Of a DNA stretch of 64,000 nucleotides, positions 22,553 to 34,252 are shown piece by piece; within the stretch, counting starts at the first letter, position 1; every line of letters starts with the position of its first letter. The notes under the pieces are model-generated. The model was not told the origin of the DNA and searched no databases. It worked only from the letters and a program-made list of their open reading frames with translations. Origin of the DNA: Panax quinquefolius. Lineage: Eukaryota; Streptophyta; Magnoliopsida; Apiales; Araliaceae. The DNA lies in NCBI GenBank assembly GCA_020205615.1, contig CM035163.1:45849652-45913651 (forward strand), given 5' to 3'. A program made the position numbers and the translations under genes.

Positions 22553-23022
22553 TTTTTAATTTCTAAAGGAGTTTGGGAATTAATTAATAAAAGGTAATCT
22601 CATATATTCCTAATAAGATTAGGAGGCTAATTAATTAAAAGACCTTAATTAATTATTCCTAATAAGTTTAGGAAACCTAATTAATTAAAGGTGTTTAATT
22701 ATTTAAAATAAAACCTTATTCCTAAATTATTTAGGAGGGTTTCCTACATCTATAAATAAGATGAGTCTTATTATGGGTAAGGGTTACACATATGTTAATG
22801 ACAATTCCAAGAGTTGTGAGAGTACATAATATTTTATAGAGATTGAATTAGGATTTTTCCAAACACCCATCTTCTCAAATATTTATTCTTCCTTGGTGGA
22901 TCACCTCTAGAGGCCAAACATTTGGGTGGCTAACGTTGATCAAAGGACAGAATTAAACCTAGTGGATTCAAGTTGAAGTGAAAACGAATTAGATGTGAAC
23001 TCGTACCTAAGAAATCTAGTTT
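21206..23022 (+). mobile_element. COP1 3' LTR (clipped)
   Basis: Starts TGAAAGTAGTATGC and matches the reverse complement of the four other copia LTRs here, including GGTGGATCACCTCTAGAGGCC (about 22897). A TATA box TATAAATAAG lies at 22751-22760. It ends near 23022, before the expected tail that contains the TTACAAACCTAACA terminus, so this LTR is truncated. A long (TTA)n tract expands it. Confidence 0.85.
22423..22553 (+). repeat. (TTA)n microsatellite with (TTG)n core
   Basis: About 130 bp of pure TTA/ATT repeats interrupted by about six TTG units near 22491-22512. The homologous place in COP2 and COP3 LTRs (for example 28724-28745) has only a short AATAATAATAATTG. Confidence 0.9.
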
Positions 23023-23940
23023 CTATAAGCGCAGATGCATCCCGCGAAGGAAATATGCAAAGGCAAAGGATCCCCAGTCAAAATCCTCTATGCGGTCTAC
23101 CTTGCGAAAAGCACCGACTAAGGCAAATGAGACAGTTGAGGAGTTGTCTGCAATGAAATAACCCCTGATGATAGTGAGAAACAAACATCGTAGAATGCGA
23201 TCTCTCTCCCGTTGATCATCAAGAAGAGGCTTTGATAAAACGCCACTGACAGCATCAATACTCAGAGGACCTGAACGAACGATCCAAACCTTAAGGGAAA
23301 AAAGAGGAACCCCTAGTAGGGAATGAACAGCGGGGAAAATATCCGCCACCAAGGGCACCCTCTCACCTGTAAACTCCAAGCCTGTGATGAATCACCAATC
23401 CATCGACGTCATCATTACCTCACAGTCGAGCAGATGAAGCGACTGACTCTGATGAAACCATCTCTTAGACAAATCTCTTAGATAACCCCACAGACAACAT
23501 CGTGGTGCAATAAAGAAGAATGCCTCGAAGCTCCAGGAATGTACAATGGCCTGGTAATCGGGATGAAGGTTCCTATAAAAAGAATGGATGGTAAACCAGT
23601 TCCCCCGTGGCTAAGTGAACCCGGGAACTTGCATATTCAAATTAAGGTTCAACCATTGCCAAAAAATAGAAGAGAAGAATTATTCAAAAAAATGAAAACC
23701 TCCAGTACCTCGGTAGCATGTAGATGAACTGATGAATGACGTCTCAAATCGCCTAACAGATCGAGAATCGTCACATGTATACCGGCAAGGTCTGAGAAAG
23801 CAGTGGAAGAACAGGGAGCTGGATTCGCAGCAGGGGCATCCTCTTTCTCCTCTAGTTCTATCAACCTTAATAGGATAAATCACATACTCGGTCAACCGAC
23901 GAGCCTTTCGGGCTGAACGAGACAAAAAATATCTAAAGCT
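23023..23940 (-). pseudogene. TAT2 antisense ORF, plant mobile domain-like, decayed
   Basis: On the minus strand the readable text runs from about 23940 to 23023 in several frames: an N-terminal low-complexity piece (EEKEDAPAANPAPCSS), then HPDYQAIVHSWSFEAFFFIA and PRCCLWGYLRDLSKRWFHQS, then an open piece at 23379-23023 with LGVPLFSLKVWIVRSGPLSI, RDRILRCLFLTIIRGYF and RIEDFDWGSFAFAYFLRGMH. The last motif matches the W-G-A-hydrophobic core of plant mobile domain proteins. It is related in position and type to the TAT1 antisense ORF at 11926-13509 but diverged. The C-terminus is cut off where COP1 begins. Pseudogene with at least two stops or shifts. Confidence 0.6.
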
Positions 23941-25504
23941 GTCCTTCTAACGCCCGAGGAAAGCCTACGAAAAGTAAAACTGCTAGGCCTATCAGAATCC
24001 ATGCCTAAAAAGAAACTCCAAATCGCCTCAAAAAGGGTGAGGTATGTTTCTACTCCAGTTAATTCAATTGAACATATGCATCCACCTAGGACAACAGACT
24101 CCTAAGGATATGCTTAAATCATCACATCATGCATGATTTTTATGTGTAAACTCATGCTATTTTAACATACATCCCTAGTAGAGTTAAACATGCATGCATA
24201 TAAAATGCCCAGACTCGTGAAAAAATTTCACCAGAATCTCCTCTATAAAATGGACTATCCATATGCTCATAGGTATGACTAGGTGGCCATTCAGTAGCAC
24301 ACTAACCCAATCAAGAATAATATAAATGTTAACTTTAAAATCAAGCCCACAATGGTAGTCAAATTACCCAAGGCAATTAAAATATAGTCATGACAACTTC
24401 ATGCTCATTTGTCCTAAAATAGGATAGCTAAACTAGCCAAAATGAGTGAAAAATGACCTTCGAAAAAATAAAAAAAAATCACATAAGAACGTTCATCACG
24501 GTAAAATAAAAATATTTACTAAGCCCGTTCAATTTTATTATGTCATGTATGCATATATATTTGATACATTGTGTTTAAACCTATTAAACATGAAATCTAC
24601 CTTTTTAACGGTCAACACTTAAAAAGAAAGGATGTAAACGTTACCAGAAATGTGCAGAACATTTGTACAGTGACGAAATTCAGGAAAAGCAACCCGAAAT
24701 GAGTAGATCTGAGCAAAGAAGTTCGGATTTCTCGGAGGGTATCAAGTTGAAAATGACATGTAAAGGGGCTAGGGGGGATTAAATCCACATGCGGCTTGCC
24801 GTGACTCTACCTGTGGCAGCTGTAGGTAGAGTTGCGGAAGGGCTAGATGGGTCCCACCCCTTTAGTTCAATCAAATTTAAGTCATGGTAGGTTCTCCAGG
24901 AGCCAAAAAGTTAAATCAATAAAAAAGGTTTTACGCAATTGAGCGGAAAACACCTAAAATCCTAAAAAACTGCTGGAATATAAGATTTTCAGTTAAGCCG
25001 TTAGCGACAACCCCAATGAAGCATTAGGGAAGCCTGATGATGATAGCTGTTGAAAACTATCGTCATCGAGAAGGACTGATGATGGAATCTATTATAAAAT
25101 GTATCCTCAACAAAGATATCAAAAATGCCTGATGAAAATATAAGTCGTTGAACACTACTTCAACGAAGATATCGGGATATCTGATATTGTAAACTGTTAA
25201 CATCAATCCAGCATAGTATCGGAGAAGAATCCGGTGATGTAAATCATTGAAAACTACTTCAGCAAAGATATCGGAAGATCCAGTATTGTAAACCGTTAGC
25301 ATCAATCCAGCGTAGCATCGGGGAATAAGGATCCGGTGATGTAAGCCGTTAAACACTACTTCAGTGAATGTATCAGAAGATCTGATATTGTAAACTATTG
25401 GCATCAATCCAGCGTAGCATCGGGGAAGGATCCGGTGATGTAAGTCATTGAAAACTACTTCAGTGAATATATCGAAAGATCTGATATTGTAAACTGTTGG
25501 CAGC
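23941..25504 (+). other. TAT2 spacer between antisense ORF and its 3' end
   Basis: No gene. It shares short blocks with the matching region of TAT1: GGGTCCCACCCC (about 24849), CAATTGAGCGG (about 24937), and GACTGATGATGGAAT (about 25075). These place it as Tat 3' spacer. The end of the element is cut by the CHR-A LTR at 25505. Confidence 0.55.
25100..25504 (+). repeat. 100-bp tandem repeat in TAT2
   Basis: Four copies of a 99-102 bp unit, each with ATCCGGTGATGTAA, ACTACTTCA and ATCTGATATTGTAAAC; ATCCGG marks at about 25229, 25330 and 25429. The unit length is near a multiple of three on the minus strand, so a spurious 151-codon frame (25063-25518) spans it. Confidence 0.85.
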
Positions 25505-26535
25505 TGTAATATCCGCAATTTTATGAGTAATATTAATAATTAAATTAATAAAGGTTTGAATATAAATATATATATCTTTGTGGCATGAGATGTGATGATT
25601 CAATTAAATTGAGTTAAATGCGAGATAATCAAGAAATGTGGTGAAAATGATGATAAGCTTAATTAAGCTTATGTGATATGCCTAGTGTGGCATAACCGTG
25701 GACTAAGTAATTCATTAATTAAATTAATGAGGAAATGATTAAATAATGTGATGGACTAATTAGTGTTATTATTTTAATTAGTTATTTGTTAATGTGCAAT
25801 TATACATGTTATGTGAACATATAAATAAAATAGCATCATGTATAATATATAAGATGGTTTATTAAGGGTAATATTATAATGTGAATATTATTTCGTGAGA
25901 CTATATAATAATAATAATCTTAATTTATGTAATTCTACTAAACCGGAATAAATGAGCCTTTTGTGATATAATGGTAAACCAATTAAATGTGTAATTTAAA
26001 TGTATGGGAGAAGATAAATTTAAGTGAATAAATATTTTCTATTAAATGTTTATTTCCATATTTATGTGTAATTGGGATAATGATTTTTATGGAAAATAAT
26101 TGGTTGCTAGTGCCCAACTAATTTATACTCTAGCCCAATTCAAATATTATTTGGACTAACCCAATGTTCATGGATTATATGATTTTGTGTATGTGTCCCT
26201 AACTTAGTATAATGTAATAATAATAACACATTAAATTTTACTTTGTGAGTCCTAAAAGGAAATAACCTCAGTATATGAGGTCCACTCTACTGACAAATAA
26301 GATAGTAATAAGCCTTGTCCCAAAATCAGTGTCACACTTCATTAATCAGCCGCAATAGGCCATTGGTCGATCTTATTCCTTGTTGCTTAAACTCAGAGGA
26401 GTGATGATGACTAGAAGAATGGAGGGAAGGGAGTTGGTAACAACTTTCCACCAAATTTTCCTTGCCCATTGGTTTCTTCTTCTTCTTCCTGTTAAACCAA
26501 AACACTGGGCAAAGGCATTGTATTGATAATGAATT

Positions 26536-26550
26536 CTCTATAAATAGCAG
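26536..26550 (+). promoter_or_regulatory. CHR-A LTR TATA box
   Basis: CTCTATAAATAGCAG, about 1.03 kb from the LTR start; transcription would begin near 26570. Confidence 0.6.
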
Positions 26551-26891
26551 CCATTCTCTTCATATCTCTAGTTGCTAAATTGTATGATAAACATAAATTA
26601 GAGAGTGTGTTGTTAAAATTTGAGAGCAATTAGAAGTTTGAGGAAACAAAATTTAACAATTCATGCTTCAAGAGGTAATATCCATATACATGTTCTTGAT
26701 TTCAAGTTTTATAAATTCTTAAAATTCTCAAGAATTATCTGTTAATTGGTTTGGAAAGGAATGTCATTGTGTTAGAAGAGTTGTATGAATGTATGGAGTT
26801 AATATGAATGTTTTGAGCATGATAAATGAAAGAGTAATTGTTGTATGGTACGAAATCTGCATAAAACAGAGGCCATGTCTAGAGTTGTGCC

Positions 26892-26915
26892 GAAGTGGCG
26901 CGGCCGCACCACTTC
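26892..26915. repeat. GC-rich palindrome with NotI-type core
   Basis: A 24-bp palindrome centred on GCGGCCGC (core 26899-26906) with arms GAAGTGG and CCACTTC and one mismatched pair. It stands in DNA of about 30% GC. A weaker partner (GTGGCCGCACCACTCC, about 27709-27724) lies 820 bp downstream. Confidence 0.75.
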
Positions 26916-28082
26916 CCAGTACAATCCCAACGCGGCCATGCCGTCTGCCAGATTTGTAATATATTTCTGTTGCTTTCTATTATGTTGATCTTGCTAGTTT
27001 GACTTGATTATGGATATAAATAACACTAACACACAAATAGAGGTGGCTTCACTTATAGGAAATTATTTTAGCTTGGTTTATAATGACTTTGAAGACAAAC
27101 CTTTTGGAAAACAAACCTTGATAAATCTTGTGTTCTTTAAATTCTGATCTTTTTAACACATTTACATAGCTTGTGTATGTGTAAAAATGAGTATGAAATG
27201 TGGATTCAAAGTTTCTTTGCGTGTTTATTTTGGTTTAACATGAGATTTTCAAGAAAAACTTAGAGGTTTGAAAACCAACTTTGTTGAAAACTACCATACT
27301 CACATTCTGACCTTATGTACAAACATATCAAGCTCTTTTGTGCCTTAACACGTGACTAATATGTTGGTTTATATGGTTAGGCGTAATATAGACTATTCAA
27401 GCATGATTTAAAATGAGCTTTCAAGTAGAGGACCATACTAACTATGTGCAAAGGTTCATTTAGCCTCATGATGTGCTTAATGGTTATCATAGTTAGATTT
27501 TGTGGTATGAACTTATTTAGCCTTGTTAATTGGGATGTTTCAGAAAGAAACTATGAAATTTGAAAGTAAGACTAAATGGTTTGAAACTAAACTTAGAGTA
27601 AAACCAAAACCTACTTTACATGCGAATATGCTCTGTGTTAGTACTTCAGTATGCTAAGTAATGATATGTGCAATTAAAAAACCAGTCCTGGTTTTGACAT
27701 GGAGCAGTGTGGCCGCACCACTCCCTAGTCATAATGCAGCACGACCGCGCTACATACTAGTGTTGTCTGACTTTTTAAACTATGATCTGAGAATTGTAGC
27801 ATGTATATATTAATGTTTTAAGCTATAACACATGATGAAAGTGGTGTTCTATGTGTTTAAGTGTAAAGTGGCTAATTGAATCAATACTTAACAATTTTTA
27901 AAAGGTTTTTAGACAATGTTTTCAAAGACAAATCAATGTTGATGTTGTAACTATATGAGTTTATTGTGTAACTAAGATAGGACTTAATATATGTGCTTAA
28001 TATACGTATTGAGTATGTCTATGAGATAGTTTGTGTATCAAGCTTGTATAACTAATATGTATATATATATATACATAAATAG

Positions 28083-29964
28083 TGTTAGGTTTGTAATATT
28101 CATGTGCGCAATCAAATTGCATAAAAGTGCGGAAGCGTGTAAAATCAGAATTTAAAAAATTTACAAACCATATACCCGGATCACCCTTTATGCATAATTA
28201 TTAATTAAACGAAAAGATGAATAAGAATCATACCCTTGAAGATCGAGCTTCCTCAGTACAAGTTCACCTCCAATCCTTTTCGCTTCAACTTGAATCCACC
28301 GGGTTTGGTTCCTTCCTTAGATCAACGTTAGCCACCCAAGCTTTGGCCTCTGTAGAGGTGATCCACCAAAGAAAAATAAAGAATTCAAGAAGATGGGGTG
28401 GTTGGCTAAACCCTAGTTTTTCTATCTCTATAGAAAGGGTGTACTCTCCCAACAATTGGAATTATGTCGTATGTTGAAAAAGTCAACAACCCCCCATCCA
28501 CCCATAATAAGACTCCTCTTATTTATAGATGTGGGCAACCCATCTTAACAATTAAGGAATTGGGTTTTATTTAATTAATTAAATTCTTTTAATTAATTAA
28601 GCTCCCTAATCTTATTAGGGATAATTAATTAAACTCCTTTAACTAATTTTCCTTCCTAATCCAATTAGGAATAAATGAGAGTACTTATATTAAATTAATT
28701 CCTAAACTCTTTTAGAAATTAAAATAATAATAATTGTAATAATATTAATAAGACTCCTCTTATTAATTTATATTTAATATTTCTAAAATATTAAATAATA
28801 ATATTAAGCTATTTAATTTATTCTATCACCATAGATTAAATTAAATATACTTAACATATTATTACGATTATGCCATTAACTTCTTAAATAATTATTCTTC
28901 CTTTTATGGTGTGACCCTTTAGGTTCTCCATATTAAACCTGTTGTGAATAAATCAATTAGAACAATTCTAATCTTATTTAAATAAATAAATTAAATAATT
29001 AATTTATTTAAATAAATAATATTTATTCTACAATAGGGATAAGCCTCCTAAATGATCAACGACTTTCCGGATAATATAGATTTCAACATTAATCATAAAA
29101 GAACCTTTGAGTAAATAGTTACCGTATAATTCAATCCTTCCACCATACAATGTCCCAATTAAATATAAGACATGGAATTACCACAAGTCTTATTTTATTT
29201 AATTATATGTATTTCGATCCTTAAATGCACAACTCCAAATAATGCAAATTAGAAACTCCTTTCTAATTTCATTCGCTTTAACCAAGGACTACTTGGGTTG
29301 TCATTTATCGAATCACATAGACATTTCTCTTCTTTTATTAGAAGTGGTAGATTCTTTATTGATCATACATTATCTCCATGTACAACTTATTATACCCAAG
29401 CATACCTTTGATATACCCTAAGGGTCTTAAGGAATAAGTCAAAGTATAACTCATCATACACAAGATACTATGATGATCTCAAGTCCAAGGATCACTTGTA
29501 CTACTATCACTACAGAATTCCTATTGACAGTAAATAAAACTCCATTAGGTATTCCTTAGCGAGCCAATGCTCAATGAACTTATTCTCTAATAAGCACCTA
29601 CATACTTGCTTTAGTGTCTCCACACAAATGAATGATCATGAGATTAATCATCCTCATCCAATGAGCAAGCAACGTATGTACCAATCTATCCTGGATTCAC
29701 TAATCCCCAATTTAGTAATCCAACGATTGGGAACTATTTTAGTTTTAAGCTTTCAAAGAATTTAGATCTCATTAGAATGATCATCATCATTATTCTAAAA
29801 GCATTGCTTAAAACTATGGGTTTATCACATATTATAAAAACAACATCATGTAGATAATTAAAAGCCTTTAATAAATTAATACTTTTATTAATAAATGAAT
29901 AAGATTGTTACAAAGTATATGCTTTATCATCAAACATGATTGGCTTGTGTGCATATTACTTTCA
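28083..29964 (-). mobile_element. COP2 3' LTR
   Basis: TGTTAGGTTTGTAATATTC to CATATTACTTTCA, followed by polypurine tract (plus strand ATCTCCCACTTGCAC, 29965-29979). TATA box on the minus strand at about 28517-28530 (CTATAAATAAGAGG). The open frame 28217-28477 is a chance frame across U5. Confidence 0.95.
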
Positions 29965-29979
29965 ATCTCCCACTTGCAC

Positions 29980-32110
29980 TAAAGCCAATCGTCATGGTAA
30001 CTCATACTCTTCTTCTCTAAGTGACGATTATCCTGCTATTGGATAAGCTTTAGTTAATGGATATGTAATGTTGTTCTTGAGAGTCCACTGTCTCTATAGT
30101 GATTTCCCATCTTTCAATGATTCTAATAATCAAATGAAAGTGCCACAACACATGTTTAGATCCAAGATGAGGCTTAGGAACTATTCCTAGTTCAGAATGA
30201 ACTTTTAATCCAAACAATCAACTTGCGTACTTCATTTATAGCTATATACTTTGTCTTTATCACTAAACCAAAGAACTCTTTCATTGTTTGGAACCTTTCC
30301 AATTCACTATACCACTGCTCAAGGTAACACTTTACCTTAAAGTGGATTTTCTATCGCCTCTTGTCTCATCTCGAAAACTTGAGTCTGTAAAGCCCTCTAG
30401 TTTTAATTTAGACCCACCATGAATATGATCACATCCTTAGTGTCGGTTAAGCACTTTAAGATGTTTTTCACTGACTCATAGTGAACTTCTCCATAATATG
30501 ACTGATCAACATCGGTCTCGTATATATTCATTGCATACATGATTATCACTCATGCGACCTCTCTTTTTTGGAGTCTATGGGGACTATTAAGAGATACACT
30601 CCATAGCTCATCAACATGAGACATCTCTTGGAGTTTGCCATGCTAAACGACTTTAGCATCAAATGAATATACGTTCCTTGGGTTAAGTTGAGCATCCTCT
30701 TAAATCTATCTATATAGATTTATATCCCCAATTAAGATACTCTTCCAAATCATTCATGGAGGAATGTTTAGACAACTTTATCTTTACTGATTGTAGCATT
30801 GGTATGTCATTCCTTATCCGTAATATATCAACATATAATACTAGAAATTTTACGACATTCCCACTGACCCTTTTGTACACACTAGAACTCTTACCTCATT
30901 GTATGTAACTCTGGATCATCATCTTCTATGATCGTACCTCATCATCATCATCATCCATGATGAATCCATACCTCCTAGGTATCTTCTTGTACTATTCCGA
31001 TTTATTTATTCATTGTGGTATAATAGGTCTATCTACGAGTTCCTCTTATTTGACTTATAGTATTTTGTGGTTCTTGAACTTTTCAAGATCTATTATCCTC
31101 CCACTAGCCCTTCAATAATAAACACATTTATCTTAGAAGGGTGTGTTTCGTAACAAACACCTTTTTTGCTAAGTAGAATTATAGAACATATACCCTAAAC
31201 TTACTTTAGGATGTCCCACAAATCTATACATGTCAAATCTTGTCCCAAGCTTATCCTTTGAAACCGTTTCACATAAGTTGGACAATCCCTTATCTTAACA
31301 TACTTAAAATTAGAATCCTCCCCGTCCATAACTTTTATGGAGTCTTGGGGCAAATTTTGAAGTTACCATTTTCGTGAGATATGCAAATGACATTTCTAGG
31401 ACATTATCCCGTAAGAATCTTTGGAATGTCGGTAAAATCATTATGGACCGCACACCATGTCCAACAAGGTACGATTTTTTCCATTCGAGATACATCAATC
31501 AATTATTGCGTGTCGAGGATCGTCCATTATGAGAAAACCATTTGAGATGATCTAGAAACCTATTGCACAAGTATTTATTCCTTGATCTAATCAAAAATCT
31601 TAATACTTTGCAAATCATTTTTACTACAATTCTTTGAACCTTTCAAATAATTCACACTTGTATTTTAGCAAATACACACATTCAACTCTTTGAATGATCA
31701 TCTCCTTTTCTTATACTAATTTGTTCAATATGCAAAATTATTTTCATGTAAGTCAAGCATACAAAATTTATTAAGTAATATTCCAGTTTATATACAAAAC
31801 ATTATTATTATAAATAGAACAACAATTGTTCTTAATTATAATACCAAAGATTTCATTGTCCAACAATAAAATGAAAATAATATTTTTAACAAGAACCGGA
31901 ATACAATAACAACTTATTGACTTAATAGATTTGCCCGTAGGCATCGCTAAACTATAAGTTTCTATGGCTAATATGGCAACCTTTGCTTCATTTTCCACAC
32001 ATAGGATTACTTATATTTGTTTAGCTTTCTACTTACATGTTGGTCCTTTCATAAATCTATATTTATGATAACCAAAGTCAGATCCAATACCCAAGTAGAA
32101 CCTCGACTTA
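29980..32110 (-). pseudogene. COP2 pol (deleted)
   Basis: Sense order: protease remnant (STWVLD near 32070, DTG lost), LAMPTGKSIKSISCYCIPVL and NNCCSIYNNNVLY, a small integrase remnant (EWKKSYLVGHGV, KMVTSKFAPRL), the acidic DDD linker (about 30905-30970), and RT C-terminus / RNase H down to the polypurine tract. The catalytic box reads LYVDILRIRND (about 30820-30850), lacking the second Asp of YVDD. The text passes from the DDDP linker straight to the VYKRV-like region at about 30880, a larger deletion than in COP1 and the same as in COP3. No intact domain is left; the element would need enzymes from elsewhere. Confidence 0.85.
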
Positions 32111-32973
32111 AAGAAAAATTTATTTCAATCATGAACAAAAGCGATATTATGAAACCAAACTTCACTAAGCTTCTTTGGTTAACCTCTGCAAGATACTTCT
32201 CGCAGTTTCTTTCCAGTGTCCAGGCTTATTGTAGTGGAAGCAAACTCCTTTGCTATCCATATCAGTTTTGTTCTTATTATCCTTTGTTTATGCCTTTCTA
32301 TATACTTTCTTTGAATCATTCTTCTTTTCAGAAGATCCTTTGGCCCCTACCAGTAAGACATGGTCTTTCTTGGTTGAAAGTGACTCTCATCATTTTTCAA
32401 CATGTTAAGCAAATCAACAAAGTCGATATCTAGCTTGTTCATATGAAAAATTCACAACAATTATGAAAGGAGTCCGGAGTGAGTGCAAGATCAAATCTTG
32501 GCTCAACTCTCCATCCATGACAAAACCTGTCATCTAATTGATCAATCAAATTGATAATGTTAAGGACCTTTTGTCTGCATACTATAGTGCCATTGGCCAT
32601 TCTAGATCTAAGAGCTCCTTAGATATCTCGATATCTTTCGGTCCTACTTTCCTCACCATCAACTACTTGATGTGCGGGAATATAGTAAGAGCATCCATAG
32701 TTTCATGCCGACGTTTGAAGCTCGTTACTTTCATAGATGCGAGTAGCATGATGCATTGAGCCAATCAGTGCATCATCTTGCCACTTTCTAAAAAGTAGCA
32801 AATGTCTTCCTCGGGGCATTATGCTCGCAACCATTCACGGGATAGGCGTATTAAGGACATAAGATAGTTTTTCAGCTATGAGAACTATCCTCATATTCCT
32901 TAACCAACCCGTTTAATTCGGTCTGGTTAATTTAGCATTTAATATGCTTCGCAGTGATAGTAATTTTAGACAT
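32111..32973 (-). pseudogene. COP2 gag
   Basis: Likely start ATG at 32973 (MSKITITAKHI), in the same place as COP1 and COP3. Gag core text is readable around 32660-32900 in shifting frames. The zinc knuckle near 32220 reads CFHYNKPGHWKE, the second Cys replaced by Tyr. Frameshifts often fall at CAG/CTG triplets, so some may be sequencing errors. Role as for copia Gag in general: particle shell. Confidence 0.7.
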
Positions 32974-34252
32974 TGTAAAATTCTGTAAATGAATTTGTAA
33001 TTAACAACATTTTAACATACATTCTTTTATTAATTACCAAAATAATTTAGGTCTTGTTTTAAATTGGTATCTCCCACTATTTTCTTCAAACTATATTACC
33101 CTCACTTATATAGTTCGGCAAAATCTAATTAAAGATTTGCTAGTGAGAATAAGGATCCCATTTCAAATGTATATAGCCTTGTGGTGACACAACAAACTAT
33201 ATATAAATAAATAGGTAGACAAATTTTGTCAATTACATCAATTATGTAACTCCTTTTCTTTTGCCTCTTAGATTATTTTGATCAAGTGGTGGCACATCCG
33301 AATCAAAATTATCCAAGTTAAGTCCGACCTAGCACTCCATATATTCAAAAAAGAAAAATATCATCCTTGTGGTGACACAACAAAACAATATTGTTCAATT
33401 TTTTTTATAAGCATCAAATGTGATAAATTAACATCTTAAATACTTAATACTTGCCTTGTGGTGACACAACAAACTCATATTAAATATTTAATACTCTATT
33501 AATTTTATCATGCTAGAAGGCTGACGCTCGATATTCCAAATATCTTTGAACGCATAGGACTTAATATAAAAAAATTTGAGAGATTTATTATTAAATTTGT
33601 CTCATCTTGTTTAGCGCGTACGCATATATATATATAAAATACGCCATTATATTAATTAACATGCGAAGCATGTTTGCATAATGTATAATATATATATAGT
33701 ATAAGCATGCACATATAGAATACTATATTCTACCTTGATTGATTATGGACTTTTATTCTAGTTTGGTTCACTAGAGCCACCAAGTGAACCAAAAGGTCAA
33801 ACCCTAGGGTGCAAGAAATAATATTTAAATATAACTATTACATTTAAACCCTGCTCTATTACAAATCGGGTCTTCAAGCGCTTCTTGTCCCTTGATCTCT
33901 AATTCTTCAAAATTAATTCTAAATATTCCTATTACAAAACTATTTTAAAATAAATAAAACCTTGATCGTGAAATCGAGGAAGTACATAGGAGGAGATAGA
34001 ATTTACATTCGAAAAATTAGAGAAGACGAGGTACATGAGACCACATTTAATAAAACCCATACATTCATGCATCCAACTAAAATAAAATCCAATCATATTG
34101 GTCAATAGTCCATAATCAATCTCATTTATTATCATACACATCATCATATGCATCAATAAATAACATTCATCTTATGAATAATAAACATTTAATATATATA
34201 TTGATATCATTTAATGGGCAAATTTATTTAGTATAAAATCTATTTTTGAATC

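Larger units (their letters stand above)
17180..23022 (+). mobile_element. COP1, Ty1/copia element, 5'-interrupted and 3'-clipped
   Basis: Internal sequence and 3' LTR match the reverse complement of COP2 and COP3. It begins part-way through the leader because TAT1 has inserted there; the 5' LTR and first 1.4 kb of leader should lie left of the window. The 3' LTR stops about 130-200 bp short of its expected TAACA end, where TAT2 sequence begins. COP1 is more diverged from COP2/COP3 than they are from one another. Confidence 0.85.
25505..28082 (+). mobile_element. CHR-A chromovirus-type LTR, first part
   Basis: Starts TGTAATATCCGCAATTTTAT, the plus-strand form of the chromovirus LTR start (reverse complement of GGGGTATTACA). 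A TATA box CTCTATAAATAGCAG is at 26536-26550. Two GC-rich palindromic islands lie at 26892-26915 and 27709-27755. COP2 inserts at 28083 with target duplication AATAG (28078-28082, 37261-37265), and the LTR continues after COP2. No coding region is visible. The lineage call rests on LTR ends only. Confidence 0.6.

Noticed and set aside
25063..25518. 151-codon minus-strand open frame as a repeat protein
   Set aside because: It is produced by a 100-bp DNA tandem repeat with unit length near a multiple of three; no homology recognised.
33177..33472. Regularly spaced 19-bp repeats as a CRISPR-like array
   Set aside because: Plant nuclear context, spacing uneven, intervening DNA homologous between copies, and no cas genes.
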